From contig NZ_PYMJ01000013.1 of NCBI RefSeq assembly GCF_003025615.1, positions 62,001 through 126,000 on the forward strand: a stretch of DNA of 64,000 bases, read 5' to 3'. A program made the translations under genes and the position numbers. Of this stretch, positions 17,537 to 27,449 are shown piece by piece. How positions within the stretch are numbered: position 1 is the first letter of the stretch; the number at the start of each line of letters is the position of its first letter. Below the pieces are notes generated by a model. The model was not told the origin of the DNA and did not search any database. It saw only the letters and a program-made list of their open reading frames with translations. Source of the DNA: Photobacterium frigidiphilum (lineage in GTDB: Bacteria > Pseudomonadota > Gammaproteobacteria > Enterobacterales > Vibrionaceae).

Positions 17537-18415
17537 ATGAAAAAGTTAGCAACCCTAATCTCTGCTGCTGTTCTTTCGGCCTCTTTCAGTACGACTGCAT
17601 CTGCGCAAGACACTATGGCAATGGTTGTTTCTACGCTTAATAACCCATTTTTCGTCACCATGAAAGAAGGCGCTGAAGCGAAAGCAAAAGAGCTGGGCTA
17701 CAACCTGATTGTTCTTGATTCTCAGAATGACCCAAGCAAAGAACTGTCTAACGTTGAAGATCTGACGGTTCGTGGCGTGAAAGCCATTTTGATTAACCCA
17801 ACCGATTCAGATGCTGTATCGAACGCGATTCGTATGGCGAACCGTTCAAATATCCCAGTACTAACACTTGACCGTGGTGCAAGCCGTGGTGAAGTCGTAA
17901 GCCACATTGCATCTGATAACGTTGCTGGTGGTGAAATGGCGGGTAAATACATCATGGAAAAAGTGGGCGAAAAAGCGCGCGTTATCCAACTTGAAGGCAT
18001 CGCTGGTACGTCTGCAGCACGTGAACGTGGTCAAGGCTTCATGCAAGCTGTAGATACCTACAAAATGGATCTGCTAAGTAGCCAGCCTGCTGATTTTGAC
18101 CGTACTAAAGGTCTTAACGTTATGGAAAACTTGCTAGCAGCAAACCCTGATGTTCAAGCGGTATTTGCACAAAATGATGAAATGGCACTCGGTGCACTGC
18201 GTGCTGTTCAAGCGTCTGGTAAAGATATCCTGATTGTTGGTTTTGATGGTACTGAAGATGGCCTTGCTGCGGTTAAACGCGGAATGCTTGGCGCGACAAT
18301 TGCCCAACAGCCAAGTCTAATTGGTGCTCTTGGTGTCGAAACAGCCGTCAAGGTACTAAAAGGGGAATCAGTTGAGAAAAGCATTCCTGTACCTCTAAAA
18401 GTGATTACTGAGTAA
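17537..18415 (+). CDS. rbsB: Periplasmic ribose-binding protein RbsB
   Basis: RbsB captures ribose in the periplasm for the RbsAC importer and can also present it to chemoreceptors. A signal peptide spans about residues 1-23 (cleavage after TTASA). The mature protein begins [16 protein letters not shown] and holds family ligand-binding stretches such as [34 protein letters not shown] and [11 protein letters not shown]. The 292-residue length is normal. It follows rbsC with an intervening stem-loop and has AAGGAAT before the start. Confidence 0.96.
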   Translation: MKKLATLISAAVLSASFSTTASAQDTMAMVVSTLNNPFFVTMKEGAEAKAKELGYNLIVLDSQNDPSKELSNVEDLTVRGVKAILINPTDSDAVSNAIRMANRSNIPVLTLDRGASRGEVVSHIASDNVAGGEMAGKYIMEKVGEKARVIQLEGIAGTSAARERGQGFMQAVDTYKMDLLSSQPADFDRTKGLNVMENLLAANPDVQAVFAQNDEMALGALRAVQASGKDILIVGFDGTEDGLAAVKRGMLGATIAQQPSLIGALGVETAVKVLKGESVEKSIPVPLKVITE

Positions 18416-18428
18416 TCAATACCATGGT

Positions 18429-18458
18429 GAGTATCTAGGAATGCGTTTCTAGATACTC
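18429..18458 (+). terminator. Partial terminator between rbsB and rbsK
   Basis: GAGTATCTAG and CTAGATACTC form a perfect 10-bp stem followed by TTCTTTCTT. It probably lowers read-through into rbsK relative to rbsB. Confidence 0.7.
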
Positions 18459-18570
18459 TTCTTTCTTACACTTACTTCCCCACAGAACAGAATACATCGT
18501 TTAATGTCTGCCTGATATTGCAGTATTAACCCATATATTTTGGTAAAGAACACAATAAGAAAGGTTTTGT

Positions 18571-19491
18571 ATGAATAAGTTAGTTGTTCTAGGTAGCGTT
18601 AACGCTGATCATGTTCTTCAGGTTGCTTCTTTTCCTCGCCCAGGCGAAACGTTACACGGTCACAGCTATTGTGTTATTCCTGGCGGCAAAGGGGCAAACC
18701 AAGCCGTTGCTGCTGCTCGTTTAGGCGCAGACATTGCCTTTATCGCGAGTGTCGGTGACGACAGTTTTGGTCACCAAATGTTAGAAGCATTTGCCAATGA
18801 AGGGATGAATACCGAAGCAGTAATGGTTGAAGAAAACATGCCGACAGGTATTGCGATGATTCAAGTTGCAGCTACGGGTGAGAACAGCATTTGTATTTCA
18901 GCTGAAGCAAATGCGTGCTTAACCGCTGAACGTATTAAGCCTCATCACGCCTTAATTGCCAATGCTAATACGTTACTCATGCAATTAGAAACACCAATAG
19001 AAACCATTGAAGCTGCAGCCACAATTGCGAAACAATCTGGTACAAAAGTAGTATTAAACCCTGCACCAGCGCAACCATTAACAGATGACTTATTGCAACT
19101 TGTTGATATGATTACGCCCAATGAAACTGAAGCTGAACTGCTAACAGGCATAAAAGTCGAAGACATGGCATCTGCGCAACAAGCGGCTGATGCACTTCAT
19201 GCCAAAGGGATCAAATGTGTAATGATCACATTGGGCAGTAAAGGGGTTTGGATTAGCCAAGACGGTAAAGGCCAACAAGTTGAAGGTTTCCGTGTTGATG
19301 CTACAGATACAACTGGTGCTGGCGATACATTCAATGGTGCTTTATTAACTGGTTTACAAGCAGGTCGTAAAATGGATGACGCAATCCGTTTTGCACATGC
19401 AGCCGCTGCAATTTCAGTAACACGTATGGGTGCTCAAACATCTATTCCACACTTAAGTGAAGTAGAACGATTTCTTACTGAGCACAGCTAA
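18571..19491 (+). CDS. rbsK: Ribokinase RbsK
   Basis: RbsK phosphorylates ribose to ribose 5-phosphate. This PfkB-family protein of 306 residues has the N-terminal signature GGKGANQAVAAARLGA and the C-terminal signature DTTGAGDTFNGALL, which includes the catalytic aspartate. It begins 155 bp after rbsB, behind a probable attenuating terminator, and is the last enzyme gene of the operon. Confidence 0.96.
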   Translation: MNKLVVLGSVNADHVLQVASFPRPGETLHGHSYCVIPGGKGANQAVAAARLGADIAFIASVGDDSFGHQMLEAFANEGMNTEAVMVEENMPTGIAMIQVAATGENSICISAEANACLTAERIKPHHALIANANTLLMQLETPIETIEAAATIAKQSGTKVVLNPAPAQPLTDDLLQLVDMITPNETEAELLTGIKVEDMASAQQAADALHAKGIKCVMITLGSKGVWISQDGKGQQVEGFRVDATDTTGAGDTFNGALLTGLQAGRKMDDAIRFAHAAAAISVTRMGAQTSIPHLSEVERFLTEHS

Positions 19492-19524
19492 ATAGCAATT
19501 AAATCTGAATCGCAGCGCGTATTT

Positions 19525-19572
19525 ATACCAACTTGGATAAGTAAATGCTCATAAACTTATTTAGGTTGGTAT
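19525..19572. repeat. Short palindromic repeat, ATACCAA family (copy 1)
   Basis: ATACCAACTTGGATAAGT reads against an inverted right arm ending AGGTTGGTAT, with a few mismatches. The core GGATAAGTAAATG is shared with the longer element at 29641. It lies between rbsK and rbsR. Confidence 0.7.
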
Positions 19573-19633
19573 TACGTTAAGTTTATGTTTTAAGTAGTAA
19601 GCTGCGATCAGACATTGAGTCAGGGAGAGTTTA

Positions 19634-20635
19634 ATGGCGACAATTAAAGATGTTGCAAAACATGTGGGGGTTTCTACTTCAACAGTCAGCCACGTACTCA
19701 ACAAAACACGCTTTGTCAGTGAAGATATATCGACTCGCGTATTAGCCGCAGTAGACGAGCTGAACTACGCACCTTCTGCGCTGGCTCGTAGTTTAAAAGT
19801 AAAAAATACACGTACTTTTGGTATGCTCGTCACCACCTCAACAAATCCATTTTTTGGTGAAGTAGTCAAAGGTGTTGAACGTCGGTGCTATGAACACGGC
19901 TATAACCTGATTCTCTGTAATACCGAAGGCGATATAGCTCGCATGCATTCCAACCTTGATACCCTGCTACAAAAGCGGGTAGATGGTCTGCTTTTAATGT
20001 GCAGCGAAGTCGACAATGAAGAATTCAATTTATTCGCTCGTCACCAGCCAGTACCGACCGTTGTCATGGACTGGGGCCCTATTGATTTTCCAAGTGATAA
20101 AATTCAAGACAACTCACATCACGGTGGCTATTTAGCAACCCGTCATCTTATTGCTCAAGGTCACACTCAAATTGGCTGTTTAACCGGCCCATTAGACAAA
20201 TTACCGGCTCAGCAACGCTTGTCTGGTTTTGTTCAAGCAATGGAAGAAGCTGGATTAACAATCAACAAAAGTTGGATAGCATCGGGTAATTTCGAATGTG
20301 AAGGTGGTGAAAAAGCATTTGAAGATCTCTACGCAAGAGGCCGTTTACCGACAGCACTTTTCGTTTGTAACGATATGATGGCAATGGGCGTCATTAATAC
20401 TGCCAATAAAAAAGGTATTTCTGTACCTAGCGATATCTCCATTGTGGGTTACGATGATATCAAGCTGGCTAAATACATAACGCCATCGTTAACAACTATT
20501 CATCAGCCCAAGCACCGGTTGGGTCAACAAGCCGTCGATACGTTACTTGATAAAATTCAAAGCCAACGTGAAACTAACCTAATTATCCAACTTGAGCCCA
20601 CATTAGTAGAACGAGACAGTGTCAAAAAGATGTAG
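19634..20635 (+). CDS. rbsR: Ribose operon repressor RbsR, LacI family
   Basis: RbsR represses the rbs operon when ribose is absent. The helix-turn-helix at the N-terminus reads ATIKDVAKHVGVSTSTVSHVLN, followed by the hinge with YAPSALARSLKV and a periplasmic-binding-like effector domain (residues 60-333) ending FERDSV-like (LVERDSVKKM). The 333-residue length is usual. It is the last gene of the rbs set, separated from rbsK by a palindromic repeat, so it may have its own promoter. The predicted operator is 14361-14392. Confidence 0.94.
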   Translation: MATIKDVAKHVGVSTSTVSHVLNKTRFVSEDISTRVLAAVDELNYAPSALARSLKVKNTRTFGMLVTTSTNPFFGEVVKGVERRCYEHGYNLILCNTEGDIARMHSNLDTLLQKRVDGLLLMCSEVDNEEFNLFARHQPVPTVVMDWGPIDFPSDKIQDNSHHGGYLATRHLIAQGHTQIGCLTGPLDKLPAQQRLSGFVQAMEEAGLTINKSWIASGNFECEGGEKAFEDLYARGRLPTALFVCNDMMAMGVINTANKKGISVPSDISIVGYDDIKLAKYITPSLTTIHQPKHRLGQQAVDTLLDKIQSQRETNLIIQLEPTLVERDSVKKM

Positions 20636-20690
20636 CCAGTTTCTGCTTATGATTAGTAACAAATAGTATATTCTTCATTTTTTAGATATA

Positions 20691-20730
20691 AAAAAAGCAG
20701 GTTTATGGTGATAAGCCTGCTTAAAGTTTT
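20691..20730. terminator. Bidirectional terminator, rbsR / SDR gene
   Basis: AAGCAGG-TTTAT pairs with ATAAG-CCTGCTT around GGTG (20695-20722), with an A-run on the left and T-rich sequence on the right. It serves the convergent genes. Confidence 0.85.
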
Positions 20731-20754
20731 AGCACATCGTTACTTTTATTATTA

Positions 20755-21489
20755 TTAAATCACTAGGCCACCATCGATCTTCAAGGTTTGCCCTGTGATA
20801 AATGATGAACGTTCACTCGCAAGGAACAATGCCCCTTCCGCTATATCTGTTGGTTTGCCCATTCGTTTAAGTGGCGTTTTATTTGTCATGTAATCCAAGA
20901 CTTTTTCTGGTAAATCTTTGGTCATTGGCGTTTCGATAAAGCCAGGTGCTATGCAGTTAGCGCGAACCTGAGCCCCTTTACGAGAAAATTCTTTCGACCA
21001 ACCTTTCGTCATGGCGATAACACCACCTTTGGTTGCCGCATAGTTACTCTGACCAATATTGCCATCAGTACCCACAACTGAAGACATAGTAATAATAGAA
21101 CCAATACCATTTTCAATCATAATGGGCGCAATAGCTTGTGTCATATTGAAAACCCCTTTCAGGTTCACATCAGCCACCATATCCCATTCTTCTTCGGTCA
21201 TTTTATCAATAAGGTTATCACGCGTTATACCTGCATTATTTACCAGCACATCAATATGACCAAATTCGGCCTTAATACTTGCTATTGCCACACCGATAGA
21301 TTTTCTATCACATACATTGAGCTCTAAAGCACGCACATTGTTGTATGCTGATTCAAGATCTGCCATTACTGACGCATTCATATCGCATGCAAAAACCATT
21401 TTTGCATCATTTTGTGCGAAGGTTTCTACAATACTACGTCCAATTCCTTGAGCACCACCAGTCACTATACAAACTTTATTAGTTAACAT
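20755..21489 (-). CDS. Short-chain dehydrogenase/reductase, FabG-like
   Basis: This 244-residue Rossmann-fold oxidoreductase uses NAD(P)H. The cofactor motif is TGGAQGIG, the NNAG motif is present, the catalytic Ser lies in TMSSVVG and the Tyr/Lys pair in SNYAATKGG. It resembles 3-oxoacyl-ACP reductases, but standing alone beside a LysR regulator it may act on another substrate. ATG at 21489 is preferred because GGGA lies upstream; an in-frame start at 21513 adds eight residues. The divergent LysR gene at 21779 is a plausible regulator. Confidence 0.88.
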   Translation of the reverse strand: MLTNKVCIVTGGAQGIGRSIVETFAQNDAKMVFACDMNASVMADLESAYNNVRALELNVCDRKSIGVAIASIKAEFGHIDVLVNNAGITRDNLIDKMTEEEWDMVADVNLKGVFNMTQAIAPIMIENGIGSIITMSSVVGTDGNIGQSNYAATKGGVIAMTKGWSKEFSRKGAQVRANCIAPGFIETPMTKDLPEKVLDYMTNKTPLKRMGKPTDIAEGALFLASERSSFITGQTLKIDGGLVI

Positions 21490-21778
21490 GATTTTATTCC
21501 CTTTTAATATCAATCAAAAAGCATTGTTGATGCACACTTTGGTATACACAACGAAATCTAACAACACAGTAAGTGCCTATGCACTAAAGATCCTTTTGGT
21601 TCATTTTAAATGATTAAATCCAAATGATTACCACCAAAGGTGCAAAACTGCTTTGCAATATCGAAACTGAATAGCGCAACACATCTGCAATAGCGTGCAT
21701 AGAATAAATTTGATATAAGTATATACATAGTACATACAAATAAATTGATCTCAGTACCATTACTAAACAGGATGTTAA

Positions 21779-22747
21779 ATGCTCAACAAGGTTGTCTTTT
21801 TTTTGCATGTCGTCAGAAGTGGGTCACTAAGTGAAGCGGCAAAGCAGTATGGTATTTCAGCATCAGCAGGAAGCCGATGGTTAAATGAACTCGAAGAAAA
21901 AATGGGCGTAGGCTTAGTAAAACGTACTACACGAAAAATAAGCCCAACTCAGGCAGGTCTGCACTTGTTTGAGCAATTTAGCACCATAAACAACCAAATT
22001 AATGATGTTTTCAATGAAGTTCAAAATTTAAGTAATGAAGATAAAGGGACAATTAAAATTGCAAGTACTCCCCTATTTGCAAAACATTTTTTAAGCCAGA
22101 TTATTGGTGAATATGTTCATGAGAACCCTTTTATTAATTTTGTTGTAATTGAAACAGCTTTCGATGTCGATCATGTACATGATGTCGATTTCGCGATTCG
22201 TGCAAACGCAACTTATCGTGGCTTTCAAAATAAAGATAGTTTACTGGTTAAACGCACCTTATTACGTGAACCTCTTACCGTTTGTTGCTCTCCAAGCTAT
22301 ATCAAAAAGTACGGCGAACCTATTTACCCCCATGATTTAACAAAACATTTATGCTTGTATGCCACCACGCTAGTAGGGGGTAATAAATGGTTTTTTGAAC
22401 AAGATGGGGAATATAACACGGTTGAAATATCGCAAACAGTAGAAGCTGACGACAGCGAAATACTTAAAAATATTGCACTCGCAGGCGGAGGAATTGCGTA
22501 TTTACCTTACAGCCTAATTCAGCGTTCTGTTGCACAGGGAAAGTTAGTCCCCATTTTGAATAATTATATCAGCAGCGAATTTGAATTAAGTTTATATTTT
22601 AAACCCAGAAAGCATATGCCCGCCCGTTGTGCAAACTTTAAAGATTTTTTGATTCAACGAGTTGAAGAGATCTCTCTCGAAAAGAAAGAAAAGGAAGCAA
22701 ATAAGAAAGCAGAGTCAAACTGCAGTTTAAGCACACAGATTATATGA
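21779..22747 (+). CDS. LysR family transcriptional regulator
   Basis: The N-terminal helix-turn-helix (about residues 1-60, SLSEAAKQYGISASAGSRWLNELEEKMG) and the effector-binding domain are typical of LysR proteins. The C-terminus carries an unusual lysine- and glutamate-rich extension (EEISLEKKEKEANKKAESN). It is divergent from the SDR gene across about 290 bp that hold no other gene, so it probably controls that gene. A strong terminator follows. Confidence 0.88.
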   Translation: MLNKVVFFLHVVRSGSLSEAAKQYGISASAGSRWLNELEEKMGVGLVKRTTRKISPTQAGLHLFEQFSTINNQINDVFNEVQNLSNEDKGTIKIASTPLFAKHFLSQIIGEYVHENPFINFVVIETAFDVDHVHDVDFAIRANATYRGFQNKDSLLVKRTLLREPLTVCCSPSYIKKYGEPIYPHDLTKHLCLYATTLVGGNKWFFEQDGEYNTVEISQTVEADDSEILKNIALAGGGIAYLPYSLIQRSVAQGKLVPILNNYISSEFELSLYFKPRKHMPARCANFKDFLIQRVEEISLEKKEKEANKKAESNCSLSTQII

Positions 22748-22748
22748 G

Positions 22749-22776
22749 AAAGCCAGAATGACGTATTCTGGCTTTT
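22749..22776 (+). terminator. Terminator after the LysR gene
   Basis: AAAGCCAGAAT and ATTCTGGCTTT are perfect arms around GACGT, ending in a T-run. Confidence 0.85.
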
Positions 22777-22816
22777 AGACGCTGCCATCAATAATTAAAG
22801 CAGTATTAAAGTAGCC

Positions 22817-24049
22817 TTAGGAAATATTTCCTTTGTAATAAGGATTCAACGCGCACTTGATACGTTTTAGTAAAACTAAAGCCGTTACACGCCCCCAGCC
22901 AAATAAGATCTGTTGGTGCAGGCGGAAAATCGTATCGTAAAGATTGCGAACAAATCGGCCACGTAAGATCAGTTTATTATTCATCAAGCTGCCCACGGCG
23001 TAATCGTGCCCTACCGCAATCACCATACCACCATCGTTAAAAATAAAAGGTTTTAGCGCCTTCCCTTTTAATAAACGCTTAAACTGGCGTGCCAGATGTC
23101 CTGCAGCTTGATTCGCTGCCTGTGCTCGTGGTGGTACAAACGAGCCATCCGCTTGTGGACATTCCGCACTATCACCCAACACGAAGATTGCATCATCAAG
23201 TGTCGATTGCAGGTTAGCATCAACTTTGAGCTGATTTAAGCGATTGGTTTCGAGTCCATCTAACTGAGTTAACCACTCAGCACACTTGATCCCTGCCGCC
23301 CACATTTGTAGATCAGCGACAATTATTTCCCCTTCTGCAGTCACTAATTTTCCAGCTTCTGCACGTTGCACTCGGGTATTAGTACGCACTGTTATCCCTT
23401 GCTTTTCGAGCGCTTTTTGCACTTTTTCTGACATACATTCAGGACCAGCAGGCAATACTCGATCAGATGCTTCTATTAAGGTAATAGCTAGCTCTGAGCC
23501 ATGACGATAGCGTTGCAACTTAGCACTGACTTTAGCCAACTCTGCCGCTAGCTCCACCCCTGTAGCACCCGCACCAACAATAGATAAATGGTGCTTACCT
23601 TCCGCCCTGAGTAACGGATTAATTTGCTCCCAAGCAAGTTGAGCTTGCAACGAGGAATCAAGAAACAGACAGTGATCACTTACACCTGGTGTTTTAAAGT
23701 CGTTACTCACAGCCCCAACAGCAATCACTAGATAATCATAATCAAGCAAAGATTCTGCACCATTTTCATTGCGTAATTGGAGTGTCTTCGTTGTTCGGTC
23801 TAAACTTGACATCGCAGCTTGAACATACTGATAGTCATTACAACGGGCATGCTGTAAGTAACTTACCGCATCCAGTTCAGCATCAAAGGTACCCGCAGCG
23901 ATTTCATGTAGACGAGGCTTCCAATAGTGGTGAGTGGAAGGTTCAACCAGAATAATTTCATGAGTATCGCGACGACCAAAGCTTCTACCTAGACGAGTTA
24001 CCAGCTCTAGACCTGCGGCACCGCCTCCCACAACAACAATTTTTGACAT
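22817..24049 (-). CDS. Type II NADH dehydrogenase-like FAD oxidoreductase
   Basis: This protein resembles Ndh, a peripheral membrane flavoprotein that passes electrons from NADH to quinone without pumping protons. The FAD motif VVVGGGAAGLELVTRLG starts near residue 4, the NADH motif SIVGAGATGVELAAELAK is in the middle, and the family's FVLGDSAECPQ and AQAANQAA blocks follow. The C-terminus has basic and hydrophobic residues suited to membrane binding. I start at MSKIVVVGGG (24049), giving 410 residues; frame-open starts at 24064 and 24121 exist. It stands alone, convergent with the upstream LysR gene. Confidence 0.82.
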   Translation of the reverse strand: MSKIVVVGGGAAGLELVTRLGRSFGRRDTHEIILVEPSTHHYWKPRLHEIAAGTFDAELDAVSYLQHARCNDYQYVQAAMSSLDRTTKTLQLRNENGAESLLDYDYLVIAVGAVSNDFKTPGVSDHCLFLDSSLQAQLAWEQINPLLRAEGKHHLSIVGAGATGVELAAELAKVSAKLQRYRHGSELAITLIEASDRVLPAGPECMSEKVQKALEKQGITVRTNTRVQRAEAGKLVTAEGEIIVADLQMWAAGIKCAEWLTQLDGLETNRLNQLKVDANLQSTLDDAIFVLGDSAECPQADGSFVPPRAQAANQAAGHLARQFKRLLKGKALKPFIFNDGGMVIAVGHDYAVGSLMNNKLILRGRFVRNLYDTIFRLHQQILFGWGRVTALVLLKRIKCALNPYYKGNIS

Positions 24050-24260
24050 AGTATGCTCTACCATTTTAACGCCAGTCTGTTGGCGTTTGGAAATCTGATA
24101 ACTCGTCATAACAACGAGCAATTATGTGATGTGGGTATTATATTGATACCAAATGAAATGATAATCCGCTGTTTCATCAAATGACTATTACCAAAATGAA
24201 ACAATGCTAAAGAACAAAGTATAAAAAGCAATCAGCAATAAATAGAAATACAAATAAAAA

Positions 24261-24288
24261 ATCCCGCCGGGCATACACCCGGCGGGAT
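24261..24288 (-). terminator. Terminator of fghA
   Basis: ATCCCGCCGGG and CCCGGCGGGAT form an 11-bp GC-rich stem with a 6-nt loop. On the minus strand it is followed by TTTTTT, downstream of fghA. Confidence 0.92.
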
Positions 24289-24318
24289 AAAAGTTAGTAC
24301 ATAGCAATATGAAAGGCT

Positions 24319-25158
24319 TTACTGATTTAGGTGACTCGCATGAAAACGTAAATGCTGTTCAATAAAGCTACTGATCAAGTAGTAACTATGGTCATAGTCT
24401 ACATGTTGATTTAACTCTAGTGGGTATCCACTTGCTTTAGCGGCATCAGACAATTTCTTGGACGTGAGCTGATCGTCAAGGAAGCCATCGCTCTCGCCTT
24501 GGTCAACCCGTGCTGGCACAAAATGTTTGGCTTTACGCATCAAAGCACAAGTATCATAGCTCGCCCAGCTTTCACGATCTTGACCAAGATAAGCCGTAAA
24601 TGCTTTTTGTCCCCAAGGCACATCCATCGGGTTACTGATCGGACTAAATGCAGATACTGACTGATAGCGTTCTGGATTGCGCATTGCTATTACCAGTGCT
24701 CCATGCCCTCCCATTGAGTGACCGGAAATCGCACTTTTTTCATTTATCGGAAAATGTGTTTCAATCAATTCTGGCAGTTCATCAACCACATAATCATACA
24801 TCTGATAATGTCGATTCCATGGTGCCTGCGTTGCGTTAACATAAAAGCCAGCCCCCTGACCTAAGCCATGATCTACATCATCGACAATATCATCACCTCT
24901 TGGGCTCGTATCCGGTGCCACAATGGCGACCCCAAGTTCGGCAGCAAGGCGCTGTACACCCGCTTTTTGCATAAAATTTTCGTCAGTGCAGGACACATCA
25001 GAAAGCCAGTAAATCACTGGTACCTTTTTTCCACATACAACCTGTGGTGGCAAAAAAATGGCAAACTGCATAGTGCAATTTAAGATATTTGAGTAATGGC
25101 TGTATTGTTTATGCCAACCACCAAAAGACTTATTTACACTAATATTTTCAATTGTCAT
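24319..25158 (-). CDS. fghA: S-formylglutathione hydrolase
   Basis: This cytoplasmic esterase hydrolyses S-formylglutathione to formate and glutathione, the last step of glutathione-linked formaldehyde removal. The nucleophile motif GHSMGGHGAL (Ser148), the acidic DQGESDGFL region and the late YDHSYYLIS histidine complete the triad. ATG at 25158 gives 279 residues, the family norm; an upstream in-frame ATG at 25176 is less likely. Usually it neighbours a class III alcohol dehydrogenase, which is not seen here; instead it is divergent from a LysR gene and about 1.3 kb from gfa. Confidence 0.93.
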   Translation of the reverse strand: MTIENISVNKSFGGWHKQYSHYSNILNCTMQFAIFLPPQVVCGKKVPVIYWLSDVSCTDENFMQKAGVQRLAAELGVAIVAPDTSPRGDDIVDDVDHGLGQGAGFYVNATQAPWNRHYQMYDYVVDELPELIETHFPINEKSAISGHSMGGHGALVIAMRNPERYQSVSAFSPISNPMDVPWGQKAFTAYLGQDRESWASYDTCALMRKAKHFVPARVDQGESDGFLDDQLTSKKLSDAAKASGYPLELNQHVDYDHSYYLISSFIEQHLRFHASHLNQ

Positions 25159-25491
25159 TTTTCTATCTCTTTGCACTGAGTTGTCCCTCTCGTCTCATAG
25201 AGTAAAAGGAACTTAAAAACCAAAAGCGGTTACTTTACCGATGTGAATTCAAAGGAAGTTATATGTCCTGTTTCAATAGGACTCATTATATTACTTTCAC
25301 TAAAGATGATAATCGGCTAAAAAAACAAATTACTTTTACTATCAGGTAATAATAATAACTGGTTTTATCTTCACAGTTTGAACAAGGAGAACGATCCGCT
25401 TCAGTAATTTTTCCGCGTAAAATTGCTTGCTTTTATTTCAATGAAGACGATAATCCAATCAATATTGAATTATTTTTACGTGGTAGTAATA
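25159..25491. other. Divergent intergenic region, fghA / LysR gene
   Basis: This spacer of roughly 330 bp holds the divergent promoters of fghA and the LysR gene. It is AT-rich, and I see no clear dyad of the LysR T-N11-A type or any other gene. Confidence 0.5.
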
Positions 25492-26361
25492 ATGTTTAAC
25501 TGGGAAGGAGTCAGTGAGTTTGTCGCTGTTACTGAGACTGAAAGCTTTACCGCAGCATCAAAACGACTGGGGATTTCAACAGCCCAAGTTAGTCGTCAAA
25601 TCAGTGCGTTAGAAAAAAGATTATCTGCTAAACTGTTTTACCGTACTACCCGAAAAGTGTCTGTAACCGATGTTGGTCGCGTTTATTACCAGCACTGTCG
25701 ACAAGTTCTAGACGGGTTAGATGAAGCTGAAAGAGCAATCAGTAATTTGCAAAGCTCGCCTCAAGGGAAATTAAAAATTACGGCTCCCATTACCTATGGT
25801 GAAGGTACTGTTGCACCGTTAATAAACGATTTCACTCTTCAATATCCCGATCTTGAGGTTAACCTACAACTATCAAATCAAAAAGTTGACTTAATCGACG
25901 AAGGATATGATTTAGCGATTCGCCTTGGTCAACTGGAAAATTCTTCTATGATGGCCAAAAGGCTGGGATCTCGTACCCAATATGTTTGTGCTTCAGAAAA
26001 ATATCTCTCGACCCATGGTGTCCCTTATTCATTATCTGAACTCAATCATCATAATTGCCTTCAAGGAACACTCGACTATTGGCGTTTTCAAGAAAATGGC
26101 AAACACCGTAATATTCGAATTAAAGGCAACCTTCGTTGTAACAGTGGCCATGCACTAACTGATGCAGCCCTAAAAGGACTTGGTATTGTTCAACTGCCTG
26201 ACTATTACGTACAAGAATATATCGACAATCAACAGCTCATACCATTGTTGACCCAATTTACCGAGAGTGATGATGGGATCTGGGCGCTCTACCCACATAA
26301 CCGTCACCTATCACCTAAAGTACGTATGCTGGTTGATTTCCTGAGCGAGCAACTAAACTAA
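25492..26361 (+). CDS. LysR family regulator near formaldehyde genes
   Basis: The helix-turn-helix (SFTAASKRLGISTAQVSRQISALEKRLS) and the effector domain are typical of the LysR family. I choose MFNWEGVSEF at 25492 because this is where homologous LysR proteins begin; the frame stays open to 25423. The product is 289 residues. It is divergent from fghA and convergent with gfa, so a role in formaldehyde response is plausible but unproven. Confidence 0.87.
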   Translation: MFNWEGVSEFVAVTETESFTAASKRLGISTAQVSRQISALEKRLSAKLFYRTTRKVSVTDVGRVYYQHCRQVLDGLDEAERAISNLQSSPQGKLKITAPITYGEGTVAPLINDFTLQYPDLEVNLQLSNQKVDLIDEGYDLAIRLGQLENSSMMAKRLGSRTQYVCASEKYLSTHGVPYSLSELNHHNCLQGTLDYWRFQENGKHRNIRIKGNLRCNSGHALTDAALKGLGIVQLPDYYVQEYIDNQQLIPLLTQFTESDDGIWALYPHNRHLSPKVRMLVDFLSEQLN

Positions 26362-26382
26362 CAGCGTAAAATTGGACTAATC

Positions 26383-26409
26383 AAAAAAAGGCTCCAAAGA
26401 GCCTTTTTT
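26383..26409. terminator. Bidirectional terminator, LysR gene / gfa
   Basis: AAAAAAGGCTC and GAGCCTTTTTT pair around CAAA, with A- and T-runs on the two sides, between convergent genes. Confidence 0.92.
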
Positions 26410-26410
26410 A

Positions 26411-27016
26411 TTATTTGCTATTCGCAATATGTGTTGCGATTGCATCCATTAATACAGGAGAAAGACAATCATAAGGTTCTAAACCTTGCGATTGTAATTG
26501 CTTACGTATTGCCCCCATATCTTCAGGGTTTGTTCCTGTTTCTATAATTGATGATACAAACGCTGCGAACTCAGGTGCTGACCAACCTTTTTCTGCTGAT
26601 AGTTCAGTATGAATAAAGTCTAAGCCAAAGAACGGGTGATCGGTATTGTCAATTCGACCATACATGTGCACACCACAATCCTTACAAGCAAATCGCTTAA
26701 TGGCTGCACTCTCGTCAACAACCTGAAGTTTCGACTCATTATTGGTCACTTTCAGGTTATCTCTTGGTATTACTGCAACCTGTGAGAACAAACTATCGTT
26801 AGGCTTCCAACACTTAGAGCAACCACAAACATGGTTATGAGCACTTTGCCCTTTTATCTCAACAGTAACTGTATTTGAACGACAATGGCATTTTAAAACG
26901 CCGCCCTCAAAATTATCTGATGTTGGTTGGATGCCGTTATCAACATTAGGATGAATATGCACACCATTCGAAGAGCAGAATGCCGCTTTATATTTATTAA
27001 CTATTTTATTTATCAT
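26411..27016 (-). CDS. gfa: S-(hydroxymethyl)glutathione synthase (Gfa family)
   Basis: Gfa proteins bind zinc and were described as speeding the reaction of formaldehyde with glutathione. The zinc ligands are visible as CHC (about 44-46), HVCGCSKC and [12 protein letters not shown]. The length of 201 is slightly above the usual 190. It lies 16 bp after a cupin gene on the same strand, suggesting a two-gene operon, and with fghA forms a formaldehyde-detoxification group. The matching S-(hydroxymethyl)glutathione dehydrogenase is not in the window. Confidence 0.9.
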   Translation of the reverse strand: MINKIVNKYKAAFCSSNGVHIHPNVDNGIQPTSDNFEGGVLKCHCRSNTVTVEIKGQSAHNHVCGCSKCWKPNDSLFSQVAVIPRDNLKVTNNESKLQVVDESAAIKRFACKDCGVHMYGRIDNTDHPFFGLDFIHTELSAEKGWSAPEFAAFVSSIIETGTNPEDMGAIRKQLQSQGLEPYDCLSPVLMDAIATHIANSK

Positions 27017-27032
27017 GGTAATACCTTAAATA

Positions 27033-27425
27033 TTATGCTTGTGGTGCAAATTCAGGAGCTGCTTTTCGGTGAGCGGTATAAATTGCTTCACCATCACTTT
27101 CAGCGTCAAAAATAACAGATACATTAGGAGAAAATAAAATAACATCACCAACTTCAGCAATATATTTATTACCTTGTTGATCACGCATTACAATTTTGCC
27201 TTTTGTGACCACTTTATATTCTACAGAATCATAAAGATATTCAAACTCAATGCCTGGTTCCATAATGAAGTGACCAATCGTTAATGCATTTGAGTTATTT
27301 GTCACTGCAACTTCAGCCATTTCGCTTTTTAAGCCATCAACTTCAAGAAGTTTACTTAAATCATTCAGTTTAAATGAACCTGATTTTAATAGAGTGATAC
27401 CCGGTTTATCAGATAGAGCCGTCAT
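27033..27425 (-). CDS. Cupin-domain protein, EutQ-like
   Basis: This 130-residue protein has a single cupin barrel, with the first motif around GHFIMEPGIEFEYLYDSVEYKVVTKGKI and the second around AEVGDVILFSPN. The pattern recalls EutQ-type cupins, but no ethanolamine genes are nearby. It is immediately upstream of gfa on the same strand and so may work in the same process. The substrate is unknown. Confidence 0.72.
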   Translation of the reverse strand: MTALSDKPGITLLKSGSFKLNDLSKLLEVDGLKSEMAEVAVTNNSNALTIGHFIMEPGIEFEYLYDSVEYKVVTKGKIVMRDQQGNKYIAEVGDVILFSPNVSVIFDAESDGEAIYTAHRKAAPEFAPQA

Positions 27426-27449
27426 TTTTTGTTCCTTTATTTATGCTTT

